A stretch of 64,000 nucleotides of DNA from assembly GCF_006937785.1 (NCBI RefSeq), contig NZ_SJEE01000013.1, positions 1 to 64,000 on the forward strand. The letters are read 5' to 3'. Positions 25,808-35,072 of this stretch are shown here, piece after piece; position 1 is the first letter of the stretch, and the number at the start of each line of letters is the position of its first letter. The notes beneath the pieces were generated by a model. It saw nothing but the letters and a program-made list of their open reading frames with translations, did not search any database and was not told the origin of the DNA. Both the position numbers and the translations under genes were made by a program. This DNA is from Pseudanabaena sp. UWO311. Lineage in GTDB: Bacteria; Cyanobacteriota; Cyanobacteriia; Pseudanabaenales; Pseudanabaenaceae.

Positions 25808-28138
25808 ATGACGATTACAGATCAAAAAGTCAGTAACAAAAAAAGCCACGAAAGCGCCGCAGGTCACGTTAGCGGCAGCGCCGTCTATACAGACGATCAA
25901 CTCCTCCCCGCAGGAATGCTTTCCCTTTATCCTGTGCTGTCGCCCCATGCCCATGCCAAAATCACCAAGCTTGACTGCACCGCCGCCTATGAAATTGAAG
26001 GTTTAGTGACGATCTTGACGGCGGATGATGTAGCTGGAGAGAACAATACGGGTGTAATCATTCACGATGAAGTATTGCTGCCCACCGATGAGGTCAGTTA
26101 TTGGGGACAGGTGGTAGTTTGGGCAGTCGGTGAGACTGAAGATGCGGCTCGTCAAGCTGCTGCCAAAGTAGTTGTCGAATATGAGCCTCTACCAGCAATT
26201 GTCACTATTCAAGATGCGATCGCGGCGGAGAGTTACCATCTTAAAAAACAGGCGATTAAACGCGGTGAACCTGAGACGGCTATCCAAAATTGCGATCGCA
26301 CCCTCGAAGGTGAACTAGAAGTCGGCGGACAGGATCATTTCTATTTGGAAACCCATACCAGTTGGGCAATTCCTGATGGAGAGAATGGCTACAAGGTCTA
26401 TAGCTCCACCCAACATCCCAGTGAAACTCAAGTAATCGTAGCGCGGGTTTTGGGATTGCCCAGCAGTCATGTTGTTGTCACCTGTCTGCGGATGGGCGGC
26501 GCATTTGGCGGCAAAGAGTCTCAAGCTAACCCCTTTGCGGCAGCGGCAGCTTTGGCAGCATATAAGACGGGTCGTCCTGCCAGAGTCAGTTTACGTCGAC
26601 ATCAAGACATGATTGTTACAGGCAAGCGGCATAACTTTTTAGGCAAATATCAAGTTGGCTTTACTAACGATGGGCTAATTACGGCGCTCAAAGCTGAGCT
26701 ATACGCAGATGGAGGTTGGAGCCTTGACCTGTCACCACCCATCATCATGCGGGCGATGATGCATATCGATAACGCCTACTACATTCCTAATTTAGAAGTA
26801 CAAGGATGGATTGCCAAAACCCATCGAGTTTCTAATACTGCCTACCGTGGTTTTGGGGGACCACAGGGCATGGTCGTATGTGAAGAAGTCGTCGATCGCA
26901 TAGCACGTAACCTTGGTTTGTCGCCCGAAGTCGTCCGCGAACGGAACTTCTATCATGGGACTGGCGAAACTGGCACTACTCACTATGGACAGGATATAGT
27001 TGATAACCGCATCGATCTGGTCTGGACTGAAGCTAAAGAAAAATCGAATTTTAGCGATCGGCAAGCCCAAATCGCCCAATTCAATCAAACTAGTCCCTAC
27101 AAAAAACGTGGCATAGCGATTACTCCTATGAAGTTCGGGATTTCCTTCACCAAAACCGAGTACAACCAAGCAGGTGCACTAGTTCTCATCTATACCGATG
27201 GCAGTATTCAGGTAAATCATGGTGGTACAGAAATGGGTCAAGGGCTGCATACTAAAATGCTCCAAGTCGCCGCCAAGTCCCTTGGTGTCAAACTTGATCG
27301 CTTTCGGATCATGCCCACAAGTACCGATAAAGTCCCAAACACTTCCGCAACAGCGGCTTCCAGTGGCTCCGATCTCAATGGTCAAGCAGTTAAAGATGCC
27401 TGTGAAATCTTGCGGAAACGCATGTCTACCGTAGCTGTAAAAATGCTCAATCTTGATGCCCCCGAAGATCTTGTTTTCGAGGATGATTGGATTTATTGCC
27501 GCACCTATCCCAGCGCAAGGATCGCTTTTGAAGAAGTAGTAAAGCAAACCTACAACGAACGGATTAGCCTCTCGGCAAATGGCTTCTATCGCACGCCAAA
27601 TATTTTTTGGGATGCCAAACTGAATAAGGGTCGTCCGTTCTATTACTTCTCTTACGGTGCGGCTGTGAGTGAAGTAGAAGTAGATGGATTCACGGGTACA
27701 TTTAAACTGCGACAGGTGGATCTTGTCCAAGATGCTGGCGAATCGATTAATCCATTGATTGATAAAGGTCAGATCGAAGGTGGCTTTGTGCAGGGGATGG
27801 GTTGGCTGACTATGGAGGAACTAGTCTGGGATAAAATCGGTCGATTGCTGACCTACGCGCCAAGCACTTACAAAATCCCCACCGTTAGCGAAATCCCCGA
27901 ACAATTCAACGTCAATCTACTAGAACGCGCCGCTCAAGATGGTGTAATTTTTGGTAGTAAAGCGATCGGTGAGCCTCCATTTATGCTGGCGATATCCGTA
28001 AGAGAAGCCATTCGCAATGCTGTCGCCGCTTTTGGTAATGCTGACTATGTGCCCTTGGCGCTTCCTGCTACACCTGAGGCGACCCTCTGGGCGATCGAGT
28101 CAGTGAAGGCGGCTTCTCTATCTGCCTTGCAAGTATGA
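25808..28138 (+). CDS. xdhB: Xanthine dehydrogenase large (molybdopterin) subunit
   Basis: A 776-aa molybdenum-cofactor subunit. It begins with the a/b hammerhead domain (AAGHVSGSAVYTDDQLLPAG) and shows the catalytic-domain motifs GQDHFYLETHTSWAIPD near 173, RMGGAFGGKESQANPFAAA near 230, NTAYRGFGGPQGM near 343, GGTEMGQGLHTKM near 475, and the C-terminal GSKAIGEPPFMLAISVREAI with the conserved catalytic Glu (GEPP). The sequence fits bacterial XdhB rather than aldehyde oxidase, but substrate preference needs assay. AGGAA lies about 9 bases upstream. It overlaps xdhC by 4 bases. Confidence 0.94.
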   Translation: MTITDQKVSNKKSHESAAGHVSGSAVYTDDQLLPAGMLSLYPVLSPHAHAKITKLDCTAAYEIEGLVTILTADDVAGENNTGVIIHDEVLLPTDEVSYWGQVVVWAVGETEDAARQAAAKVVVEYEPLPAIVTIQDAIAAESYHLKKQAIKRGEPETAIQNCDRTLEGELEVGGQDHFYLETHTSWAIPDGENGYKVYSSTQHPSETQVIVARVLGLPSSHVVVTCLRMGGAFGGKESQANPFAAAAALAAYKTGRPARVSLRRHQDMIVTGKRHNFLGKYQVGFTNDGLITALKAELYADGGWSLDLSPPIIMRAMMHIDNAYYIPNLEVQGWIAKTHRVSNTAYRGFGGPQGMVVCEEVVDRIARNLGLSPEVVRERNFYHGTGETGTTHYGQDIVDNRIDLVWTEAKEKSNFSDRQAQIAQFNQTSPYKKRGIAITPMKFGISFTKTEYNQAGALVLIYTDGSIQVNHGGTEMGQGLHTKMLQVAAKSLGVKLDRFRIMPTSTDKVPNTSATAASSGSDLNGQAVKDACEILRKRMSTVAVKMLNLDAPEDLVFEDDWIYCRTYPSARIAFEEVVKQTYNERISLSANGFYRTPNIFWDAKLNKGRPFYYFSYGAAVSEVEVDGFTGTFKLRQVDLVQDAGESINPLIDKGQIEGGFVQGMGWLTMEELVWDKIGRLLTYAPSTYKIPTVSEIPEQFNVNLLERAAQDGVIFGSKAIGEPPFMLAISVREAIRNAVAAFGNADYVPLALPATPEATLWAIESVKAASLSALQV

Positions 28139-29103
28139 TCTACGATGAGCTTCTATCATTACTTAGTCAAGACGCTGTGGTCGTGGCAACGGTAATTAGC
28201 ACTAAGGGTTCTGTCCCGCGAGAGGTGGGCGCGAAAATGCTAATTACCTGCGATCGCTGCATTGATACGATCGGGGGCGGTGCAGGAGAGGCTAAGGTAA
28301 TCGCGCAGGCAAAGGAAGTTCTACAAACTGGAGAAAAAAGGCGCATAGAAATCGACCTAACTGGATCGCCCAAGCGTCAGACTGAGGGAGTTTGTGGTGG
28401 TTGGATGGAGATACTTTTAGAGCGATGGCAGGGAGATGCGGCGATCGTGATCGCGCAGCAGATAATTGCAGAATTAAAATTAGGGCGTTCTCTTACTTTG
28501 GTTACTCCTTTTGGTGATGGACATCCCTACTTACTCAAGGAGAAAGGAAAAAGGAAAAAGGAAAAAGATTCGGTAGCTTTTATTGAGGTTTTGGAGCCTG
28601 TGCCGATATTGTTGATCGTGGGTGCGGGGCATGTGGGTGAGCAGCTTGCTAAGGTCGCCCACTTAGTCGGGTTTCAGATTGCGGTTCAGGATGATCGTCC
28701 TGAATGGGCAAACTCAGAGAGATATCCACAAGCTGCTTTTATCTACTCCAATATCGAGCAAGCTTTGGAAGCATTCTCAAATCATCTGAGTCTCCATGTG
28801 GCGCTAGTCACACGCGGCTATCGTTATGATTTGGATGCTTTAACGGCTTTACTAAATCGCGATTTACCCTGTGCTTATATCGGTATGATTGGCAGTGAGA
28901 GGAGGGTGATGCAGGTGTACGAGCAAACTAAGTTAATGGGAATCTCTGAGGATAAACTTAAATCTATCTATGCGCCGATTGGTCTAGATATCGGGGCTTT
29001 AACTCCTGCGGAGATCGCGGTTAGCATTGGCGCGGAGTTAATCATGCTGCGGCGTGGCGGTACTGGGCGATCGCTATCGGCAAGTTTGCGTAACCCCAAA
29101 TAA
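28135..29103 (+). CDS. xdhC: XdhC/CoxI-family molybdenum-cofactor insertion factor
   Basis: A 322-aa chaperone family protein that binds Moco and helps its sulfuration and insertion into the XdhB subunit. The N-terminal XdhC domain shows VVATVISTKGSVPREVGAKM and CDRCIDTIGGGAGEAKVI, and the C-terminal Rossmann domain has ILLIVGAGHVGEQLAKVAHL, VTRGYRYDLDAL and APIGLDIGALTPAEIAVSI. The linker (KEKGKRKKEKDS) is coded by four 7-bp repeats GGAAAAA. ATGA overlap with xdhB means translational coupling. The stop lies in the next hairpin. Confidence 0.9.
   Translation: MIYDELLSLLSQDAVVVATVISTKGSVPREVGAKMLITCDRCIDTIGGGAGEAKVIAQAKEVLQTGEKRRIEIDLTGSPKRQTEGVCGGWMEILLERWQGDAAIVIAQQIIAELKLGRSLTLVTPFGDGHPYLLKEKGKRKKEKDSVAFIEVLEPVPILLIVGAGHVGEQLAKVAHLVGFQIAVQDDRPEWANSERYPQAAFIYSNIEQALEAFSNHLSLHVALVTRGYRYDLDALTALLNRDLPCAYIGMIGSERRVMQVYEQTKLMGISEDKLKSIYAPIGLDIGALTPAEIAVSIGAELIMLRRGGTGRSLSASLRNPK
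28539..28566 (+). repeat. In-frame heptamer repeat (GGAAAAA)x4 inside xdhC
   Basis: Four 7-base units, GGAGAAA then GGAAAAA three times, within coding sequence; they give the Lys-rich inter-domain linker. Such heptamers recall the cyanobacterial short tandem repeats (STRR). Confidence 0.85.
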
Positions 29104-29142
29104 GAGTGGCGACGCAAAGCGCCGCCACTCTTATTTGGGGTT
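29092..29142. repeat. 24-bp hairpin overlapping xdhC end, triloop AAA
   Basis: Arms 29092-29115 and 29119-29142 pair with one mismatch. The left arm holds the last three sense codons (Asn-Pro-Lys) and the TAA stop of xdhC. Confidence 0.92.
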
Positions 29143-29169
29143 TTATGTCCCGATCAAACCTTTTACACC

Positions 29170-29262
29170 AATTCACAAAAGTGTTGTCACACTTATGTGA
29201 ATTAAAAACCAAACCCCGTAAGGGTTTTAAAAGCACAAAATGGCTATGCCATTTTGTGCTTT
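29170..29262 (+). repeat. Three-hairpin interspersed element, copy 1
   Basis: Stem 1 AATTCACAAAAGTG... TGTGAATT (29170-29202), stem 2 AAAACC... GTAAGGGTTTT (29205-29228), stem 3 AAGCACAAAATGG-CTAT-GCCATTTTGTGCTT (29230-29262). Other copies are at 38079, 42761 and 58341. Confidence 0.85.
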
Positions 29263-29307
29263 GAGATAAAAAGCTGCCATAATTGAGCTTAACTACAGCC
29301 TAACTTT

Positions 29308-30522
29308 ATGAGCGATCGCCTTCCAATCGATTCCACTAAAAACATAGACAAATCTCTTGAAATATCAAGTTTATGTCATTCCTTAGATGGCTGTGTGTTG
29401 GTTGTCGATGACAATCCCACCAACTTGAGTGTGTTGGTGAACTTGTTGCGAGATGTGGGGCTGCGAGTCTTGGTGGCAACCGATGGCGAAAGTGCGATCG
29501 AGCAGACTGAATATGTCAAGCCCGATCTGATCTTGTTAGATGTGATGATGCCAGGTATCGATGGCTTTGAGACTTGTCAAAGGCTCAAGAGCAATGCTGA
29601 AACCGTAAAGATTCCGATTATTTTTATGACTGCGCTCTCAGAAACAGTGGATAAAGTGCGCGGTTTATCCTTGGGTGCTGTGGACTATGTGACTAAACCT
29701 TTTGAGCATGAAGAGGTTTTAGTGAGAATTCGTACCCATTTAACGATCGCGAAACAGCGCCAGACTATCGAGTCTCAAAATCTGGATTTGCAAGCTGAAA
29801 TTAGCGATCGCAAACGGGCTGAAGAATCCTTAACAATCTTTCTCCACGCAGTTTCCCATGACCTACGGAATCCTGTAACAGGTTTATTGATGGTATTGGA
29901 TAATTTAGCGAAGACAGCAAGCAGCGCTGACACAAATATTCTGTTGTCAAAATCTACGCTTGAGAGAATGCAACAAAGTGGCAATCGACAGTTAGCATTA
30001 ATCAACTCATTGCTGGAGTCCCATGTGAATGATGTCCATGGAATTATCATTCATCCTCAGCCTGTGGCGATTATGGAAGTCATCCAAGCTGCGATCGATG
30101 ATCTGCAACCACTTTTAGATAAGGAAGAAGCGGAAGTTGTTGTGCAAATCTCCCCTGAATTACCACTTGTTTTCGCTGATGCTGCTCATGTCTGTAGAGT
30201 CTTTCAAAATCTGATTGCTAATGCGATCAAACATAATCCACCAAATCTCAAACTCACAATTTCGGCAAAGATAAGTCCTGAGAATAGTCTCCTTTGCGAG
30301 GTTTCTGATGATGGCGTAGGTATGACAAATGAACAAAGTGAACATCTATTTGAACTTTACGCTCAGGGCAAGCATCAAACTAAACTTAATCGGCGATCGC
30401 TCAGTCTTGGTTTAGGGCTGTACATTTGTCGCCAAATTGTCCAAGCTCATGGCGGTGCGATCGGGGTAACTGGAGAGATTAATATCGGTTCGCGCTTTTG
30501 GTTTACATTACCAATGTCATAA
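29308..30522 (+). CDS. Hybrid response regulator / histidine kinase
   Basis: A 404-aa cytoplasmic signalling protein. Residues about 28-148 are a receiver domain (VLVVDDNPTNLSVLVNLL; phospho-acceptor Asp in LILLDVMMPG near 77; Lys in VTKPFEHEE). A short coiled coil (QTIESQNLDLQAEISDRKRA) leads to a HisKA domain with the H-box FLHAVSHDLRNPVTGLL near 176-190 and a HATPase_c domain (N box FQNLIANAIKHNPPN, G1 VSDDGVGM, G2 SLGLGLYICRQIVQAHGG). No partner gene is next to it, so the signal is unknown. Confidence 0.92.
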   Translation: MSDRLPIDSTKNIDKSLEISSLCHSLDGCVLVVDDNPTNLSVLVNLLRDVGLRVLVATDGESAIEQTEYVKPDLILLDVMMPGIDGFETCQRLKSNAETVKIPIIFMTALSETVDKVRGLSLGAVDYVTKPFEHEEVLVRIRTHLTIAKQRQTIESQNLDLQAEISDRKRAEESLTIFLHAVSHDLRNPVTGLLMVLDNLAKTASSADTNILLSKSTLERMQQSGNRQLALINSLLESHVNDVHGIIIHPQPVAIMEVIQAAIDDLQPLLDKEEAEVVVQISPELPLVFADAAHVCRVFQNLIANAIKHNPPNLKLTISAKISPENSLLCEVSDDGVGMTNEQSEHLFELYAQGKHQTKLNRRSLSLGLGLYICRQIVQAHGGAIGVTGEINIGSRFWFTLPMS

Positions 30523-30527
30523 AGAAC

Positions 30528-30569
30528 CAATTTTTGTTGGCGTGGCTAAGCCACGCCAACAAAAAATTG
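30528..30569. repeat. 19-bp hairpin with one bulge, triloop TAA
   Basis: Arms pair across the apex GTGGC-TAA-GCCAC between the convergent kinase and radical SAM genes; A/T-rich ends make it a likely two-way terminator. Confidence 0.85.
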
Positions 30570-30580
30570 TTACTAGTTTC

Positions 30581-33151
30581 TTAACGCATCGACTCGCGAT
30601 GAACTTTGACTAACCTAACTTCATCTTCTTCAGCAAGATACTTATTCATCATGTAAACAACATACTCAGGTTTGAGATTGCTGTCTGGCTTGCAACTACC
30701 CATGAAATGAATTTTCGGAAACTCAGGATCGGGATTAGTGACATTAATTGCAAAAATACGATCGCGTAATTCCAACATTTGATTGCGCCCCGATTTTGAA
30801 ACTTTTGGCATTTGGATCGAAGTTGCGGCGAGGACACAGTAACCTGCGCCTTCGAGTAAATCCATGATGTCAGCAGCATTGCGCTCTTTGGGCGTAATAA
30901 AAGCAAGCGTTAACGTATATTCCGCAACTTCAAGAATAGAATCTAAGGATGGTGAATGTACTTCCACTTCCTCGATCGCATAAATTGGTAAATCATCATC
31001 AAGTTCTGCACTAAAACGTTGCTGAAACTCGGCAATGGGAATATGCGCCGTTAATTCAAAATCAACAAATTCAGCATTGCTGGTTTGACCGAGGGGCAGA
31101 GCCTTGGCTATAGAAATACGCGGTAAAGGATTAAATCCCTCTGTATGAGCGACAGGTATCGCTGCACGACGAGCCGCACGTTGGAAGAAGCGATGTAAGT
31201 CTAGATGGGAAATCAAACTCATATCGCCCAGCTTGCCAAACTTCAGACGAATACGCTGGACTCTGGGAGGAACAATCGGCTTCTCTAGGGAAATGGCAGG
31301 AATTTCGGGTGGTGGAATCACGATGTTATGTCCAAAGGCGGGACCACAAACTCCACAAGCTGAGCAGCCACCAAAGGAGCAGTCAGGAACAGTTTGAGCC
31401 GCGATCGCCCTTTCCCAGTCTTCAATTAGCCATTGTTTATCGATGCCAGTATCAATGTGATCCCAAGGTAAAGGATCGGGGATTTTTAAGGATGGTGCAT
31501 CCCAAACTAGATCGGCTTCCGAGATCGCCTGAGTCCATGCTCCAAACGCCTTCTCCGTATTCTCAAACCATGAATCCATACCCGCGCCCAGTTGCCATGC
31601 CCGATACACGACTTTACCCAAACGGCGATCGCCCCGTCCGACAAAATCTTCCATCGCACTGATACGAATATCGGTATAGTTGACCTTCACTCCACTCAAG
31701 CGGCGAAACTCTTGGCGCAATAATTTCTGCTTCTGCACAAAGTCGCCACTAGACACAGTATGCCATTGGAAAGGGGTATGGGGCTTGGGAGTGAAATTAG
31801 AAATGGTGATATTCACCGATAGTTTCTTGCGCCCTTTTTCCGAACATTCATTCTGCAACCATGCCACAGTATCGACAATCCCAATTACATCTTCATCGGT
31901 TTCCGTCGGCAAGCCAATCATGAAGTAAAGCTTCACTTTGTCCCAACCTTGGGTATAGGCAGTTTTAATCCCTTGCAGCAGTTCCTCATCGGTCAAACCC
32001 TTATTAATCACATCGCGCAAACGCTGTGTACCTGCTTCAGGCGCAAAGGTCAGCCCCTGCTGTTGACGACCATCTCCACTACGAAGCATATGCGCGATAT
32101 TCTCATCAAAGCGATCCACTCTCTGGCTCGGCAATGAGAGAGTTATATGCTCATCTTTGAAGCGATTTTTAATCTGTACGCCCACCGATGGCAGCGCCAG
32201 ATAATCGGAACAAGAGAGAGAAAGTAAAGAGAACTCGTTGTATCCTGTCTCCCGCAATGCCTTCTCAATCGTATCCACAACCTTTTCAGGATCGACATCA
32301 CGGGCGGGACGAGTCAGCATCCCTGGTTGGCAAAAGCGACAGCCGCGTGTACATCCGCGTCGAATTTCGATGGTTAGGCGATCGTGAACAGTTTCCACTA
32401 AGGGAACAAGTCCAATACTATGTTCTGGCATCGGAGTGGCGACACGGCGCAGGGCGCGAGGCGAGACATCATGACGATTGGGTGCGATCGCGCCAGTCTT
32501 GATATCCATGTCATAAAATTCAGGCACATATACGCCATCGACTTCATTAGCAAGCGCTAACAGGGTTTCGCGGCGATTTTTACCTGCTAATTTGGAATCT
32601 TTAAGAACTTCACCAATTTCAGGTAATAATTCTTCGCCATCACCAAGAGCAAAAAAATCAAAGAAGTCAGCATAAGGTTCAGGATTAGAAGTCGCCGTTT
32701 GTCCCCCTGCAAAGATTAAAGGACATTCTTTAATACTCAATTCACTGCGTTCTTGCCATGTCATTGGAATATTTGCCAGATCCAACATTTCTAAAACGTT
32801 GGTTGCGCCTAGCTCATAGCTAAGACTAAAGCCCAAAATGTCAAATTCCCGTAGCGATCGCTTTGACTCAACGGCAAATAAATCAGTTTTAGTTTCGCGT
32901 AATTTTGCGGATAGATCGGGTGCGGGTAAATAGGCGCGATCGCATAGCTGACCATCTTTAGAATTAATAATGCTGTACAGGATGATATGTCCTAAGTTGG
33001 ACGCGCCCACCTCATAAATTTCAGGATAAGTCAGCGACCAACGTACGAGTGCATCGTCCCAAGGTTTGCGCACTGCACCAAACTCGTTGCCAAGATAACG
33101 GGCTGGTTTAAGGATTTCGGAGTTAAGTAACTGTTCTACGGGTACGGGCAT
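30581..33151 (-). CDS. TIGR03960-type radical SAM protein with DUF2344 domain
   Basis: An 856-aa fusion typical of cyanobacteria. The N-terminal part (about 30-230) has the B12-binding-like fold, the radical SAM core follows with its cluster motif RRGCTRGCRFCQPGML near residue 268, and HITLSLPSQRVDRF and KLYFMIGLPTETDEDV are normal core segments. A Cys-rich patch (CSFGGCSACGVCG) near 610 is followed by a DUF2344 domain (RIRLKFGKLGDMSLISHLDL) to the end. The family is linked to Fe-S redox and possibly tRNA or ribosome modification, but its reaction is not known to me. GTACGGGC precedes no clear SD. Confidence 0.88.
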   Translation of the reverse strand: MPVPVEQLLNSEILKPARYLGNEFGAVRKPWDDALVRWSLTYPEIYEVGASNLGHIILYSIINSKDGQLCDRAYLPAPDLSAKLRETKTDLFAVESKRSLREFDILGFSLSYELGATNVLEMLDLANIPMTWQERSELSIKECPLIFAGGQTATSNPEPYADFFDFFALGDGEELLPEIGEVLKDSKLAGKNRRETLLALANEVDGVYVPEFYDMDIKTGAIAPNRHDVSPRALRRVATPMPEHSIGLVPLVETVHDRLTIEIRRGCTRGCRFCQPGMLTRPARDVDPEKVVDTIEKALRETGYNEFSLLSLSCSDYLALPSVGVQIKNRFKDEHITLSLPSQRVDRFDENIAHMLRSGDGRQQQGLTFAPEAGTQRLRDVINKGLTDEELLQGIKTAYTQGWDKVKLYFMIGLPTETDEDVIGIVDTVAWLQNECSEKGRKKLSVNITISNFTPKPHTPFQWHTVSSGDFVQKQKLLRQEFRRLSGVKVNYTDIRISAMEDFVGRGDRRLGKVVYRAWQLGAGMDSWFENTEKAFGAWTQAISEADLVWDAPSLKIPDPLPWDHIDTGIDKQWLIEDWERAIAAQTVPDCSFGGCSACGVCGPAFGHNIVIPPPEIPAISLEKPIVPPRVQRIRLKFGKLGDMSLISHLDLHRFFQRAARRAAIPVAHTEGFNPLPRISIAKALPLGQTSNAEFVDFELTAHIPIAEFQQRFSAELDDDLPIYAIEEVEVHSPSLDSILEVAEYTLTLAFITPKERNAADIMDLLEGAGYCVLAATSIQMPKVSKSGRNQMLELRDRIFAINVTNPDPEFPKIHFMGSCKPDSNLKPEYVVYMMNKYLAEEDEVRLVKVHRESMR

Positions 33152-33207
33152 GGTTTCACGACAATATGAGCTAAACCTATTTTACATTTAGCGCGATCGC
33201 GATTAGC

Positions 33208-33239
33208 TATAATCGTTTCATAGTCAATTTTTAGGAGGT
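33208..33239 (+). promoter_or_regulatory. -10 box and strong ribosome-binding site of the Uma2 gene
   Basis: TATAAT at 33208-33213 and AGGAGGT at 33233-33239, 8 bases before the ATG at 33248. The SD is a full match to anti-SD, unusual in this window, and fixes the start. Confidence 0.6.
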
Positions 33240-33247
33240 AATCGCAT

Positions 33248-33820
33248 ATGGTTTTAGCAGCTACTAAGCGATATACCGCGTCAGAATATCTAGCTCTAGA
33301 GGAAAAAGCCGAATTTAAAAGCGAATTTATTAACGGAGAAATTATCCCAATGGCAGGAGCTTCCGCAAATCACAATAAAATTGCCTTAAATTTGTGTCGG
33401 CTATTACCTCTAGCAATTGGTGAGCAAACCTATGAGATATTCATGAGTGATATGCGGCTATGGCTTCCTGAATATAGTCGTTATACCTATCCTGATGTGA
33501 TGGTGGTTGCAGGTGAGCCAGCTTTTGTTGATCAAAGACAGATGGAAGTTACTAATCCCTGTTTGATTATTGAGATTCTATCTAGCTCCACCCAAGCCTA
33601 TGATCATGACAGTAAATTTCGTCAATATCGCTCTATTCCTAGTTTTCAGGAATATATTTTGGTATATCAACATGGCTATGAAGTTGATCACTATGTCAAG
33701 GAGTCGGAGGATCGATGGGTATTGATGACCTATAAGGGAGAAGAATCTATGATTGAGTTGGTATCAATGCGGATAGGAATCAGATTAAGAGATTTGTATA
33801 AGCGAGTGAAGTTTGACTGA
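33248..33820 (+). CDS. Uma2-family (DUF820) putative restriction-like endonuclease
   Basis: A 190-aa protein of the large cyanobacterial DUF820/Uma2 family with a PD-(D/E)XK-like fold. Visible: YTASEYLALEEKAEFKSEFI with the acidic N-terminal residues, NGEIIPMAGASANHNKIALN, YTYPDVMVVAG carrying the Asp of the nuclease core, and LIIEILSSSTQAYDHDSKF with the E-x-L motif. The family is expanded in cyanobacteria and found near mobile genes; the natural substrate is unknown. The full SD and a nearby -10 support strong expression. coaBC begins 40 bp later on the same strand. Confidence 0.87.
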   Translation: MVLAATKRYTASEYLALEEKAEFKSEFINGEIIPMAGASANHNKIALNLCRLLPLAIGEQTYEIFMSDMRLWLPEYSRYTYPDVMVVAGEPAFVDQRQMEVTNPCLIIEILSSSTQAYDHDSKFRQYRSIPSFQEYILVYQHGYEVDHYVKESEDRWVLMTYKGEESMIELVSMRIGIRLRDLYKRVKFD

Positions 33821-33860
33821 TCAACCGCTTTGTAAATCCGTAGAGTAGCTGTAAGTAAGT

Positions 33861-35072
33861 ATGAGTCATGTATTAATTGGAATATCAGGAGGCATTGCCG
33901 CCTACAAGGTTTGCGAAGTTGTTTCAAGCTTGGCAAAACGCGGTATTGAGGTGCGAGTGATCTTAACGAAATCAGCAGCAGAATTTGTTGCTCCGCTTAC
34001 TTTTGCCACACTCTCACGCCAACCTGCCTATACCGATGCTGACTTTTGGCAGCCGAGCAATGGTAGACCATTACATATTGAGTTAGCAGAATGGGCTGAC
34101 ATATTTTTGCTAGCACCAGTAACCGCCAACACCTTGGCGAAACTCTCTTATGGAATGGCAGACAACCTGCTCACAAATACAGTCCTAGCTTCTACTTGTC
34201 CGATTCTATTTGCTCCTGCGATGAATACGACCATGTGGCTCCAACCCTCTGTCCAAGAGAATTGGCATAAGTTATTACAAAATATTCGATATACAGCGAT
34301 CGCACCGACGGATGGGATTCTCGCCTGTGATGCGGTTGGCACTGGAAGAATGGCAGAACCAGAAATAATTTTGGAATATTTAGAATCTTTTCTATTTACA
34401 AAGGGAAAACAAGATTTAAAAGGAAAGAAGATTTTAGTGAATGCTGGCGGAACTCGCGAATTTATCGATCCTGTGCGTTTTATCGGCAATCCATCCACAG
34501 GTAAGCAGGGATTTGCGATCGCTAAAGCAGCCATGCATCGTGGTGCAAATGTTACGCTCATAACTGCCTCTAGTATGACTCTCTCTATGGGAGAGGGGCT
34601 AGGCGTGAGGGTAGTTCGCACAGCCGCAGAAATGCACAAAGCTATGCTCGAAGAATTCCCATTAGCTGATATCACGATCGCAGCCGCAGCTATCGGTGAT
34701 GTGCGATCGCAATTTCAGAGCGATCACAAGTTACCCAAATTAGAACTTCCTTTAAATCTAGCGCTAGAATATATTCCCGATATTGTTGCCGATCTTGCAA
34801 GCCGTAAACGTTCTGATCAATTGCTAGTGGGCTTTGCGGCTCAAACTGGAAATGAGTCAGAGATCTTATCAGCGGCAAAAGAGAAGTTAGCGCGAAAAGG
34901 GCTAGATGCGATCGCGGCTAATGCAGTTAATAGTTCTCAAACAGGTTTTGGAACTGATACTAATCAAGCCACATTTATCCATAAGAATGGCAATACGCAA
35001 TTCACGCCCCTCTGCTCAAAATTAGAACTTGCCCATTGTCTATTCGATTTCCTGATCTGTGCACACAAGTAG
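33861..35072 (+). CDS. coaBC: Bifunctional phosphopantothenoylcysteine decarboxylase / phosphopantothenate-cysteine ligase
   Basis: A 403-aa coenzyme A pathway enzyme. The N-terminal flavoprotein (CoaC, about 1-180) shows ISGGIAAYKVCEVVSSLAKR, the catalytic His in PLHIELAEWADI and APAMNTTMW. The C-terminal ligase (CoaB, from about 190) shows VNAGGTREFIDPVRFIGNPS and the Lys-bearing end (AAQTGNESEILSAAKEKLARKG). A small loop near 236-246 reads SMTLSMGEGLGVRVV and is coded by a copy of an interspersed repeat (34581-34611). The stop is followed at once by the four-hairpin element copy C. Confidence 0.93.
   Translation: MSHVLIGISGGIAAYKVCEVVSSLAKRGIEVRVILTKSAAEFVAPLTFATLSRQPAYTDADFWQPSNGRPLHIELAEWADIFLLAPVTANTLAKLSYGMADNLLTNTVLASTCPILFAPAMNTTMWLQPSVQENWHKLLQNIRYTAIAPTDGILACDAVGTGRMAEPEIILEYLESFLFTKGKQDLKGKKILVNAGGTREFIDPVRFIGNPSTGKQGFAIAKAAMHRGANVTLITASSMTLSMGEGLGVRVVRTAAEMHKAMLEEFPLADITIAAAAIGDVRSQFQSDHKLPKLELPLNLALEYIPDIVADLASRKRSDQLLVGFAAQTGNESEILSAAKEKLARKGLDAIAANAVNSSQTGFGTDTNQATFIHKNGNTQFTPLCSKLELAHCLFDFLICAHK
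34581..34611 (+). repeat. Interspersed-repeat sequence within coaBC
   Basis: CTCTCTATGGGAGAGGGGCT and the following AGGCGTGAGGG resemble, in reverse, the intergenic cyanobacterial repeat of the type CCCTCACCCTAGCCCTCTCCCA. Here it is translated in frame as part of a surface loop of CoaBC. Confidence 0.65.

Noticed and set aside
27179-27730. 183-codon open frame antisense to xdhB
   Set aside because: It is entirely inside a clear XdhB coding region and its product resembles no family; long antisense frames arise by codon bias.
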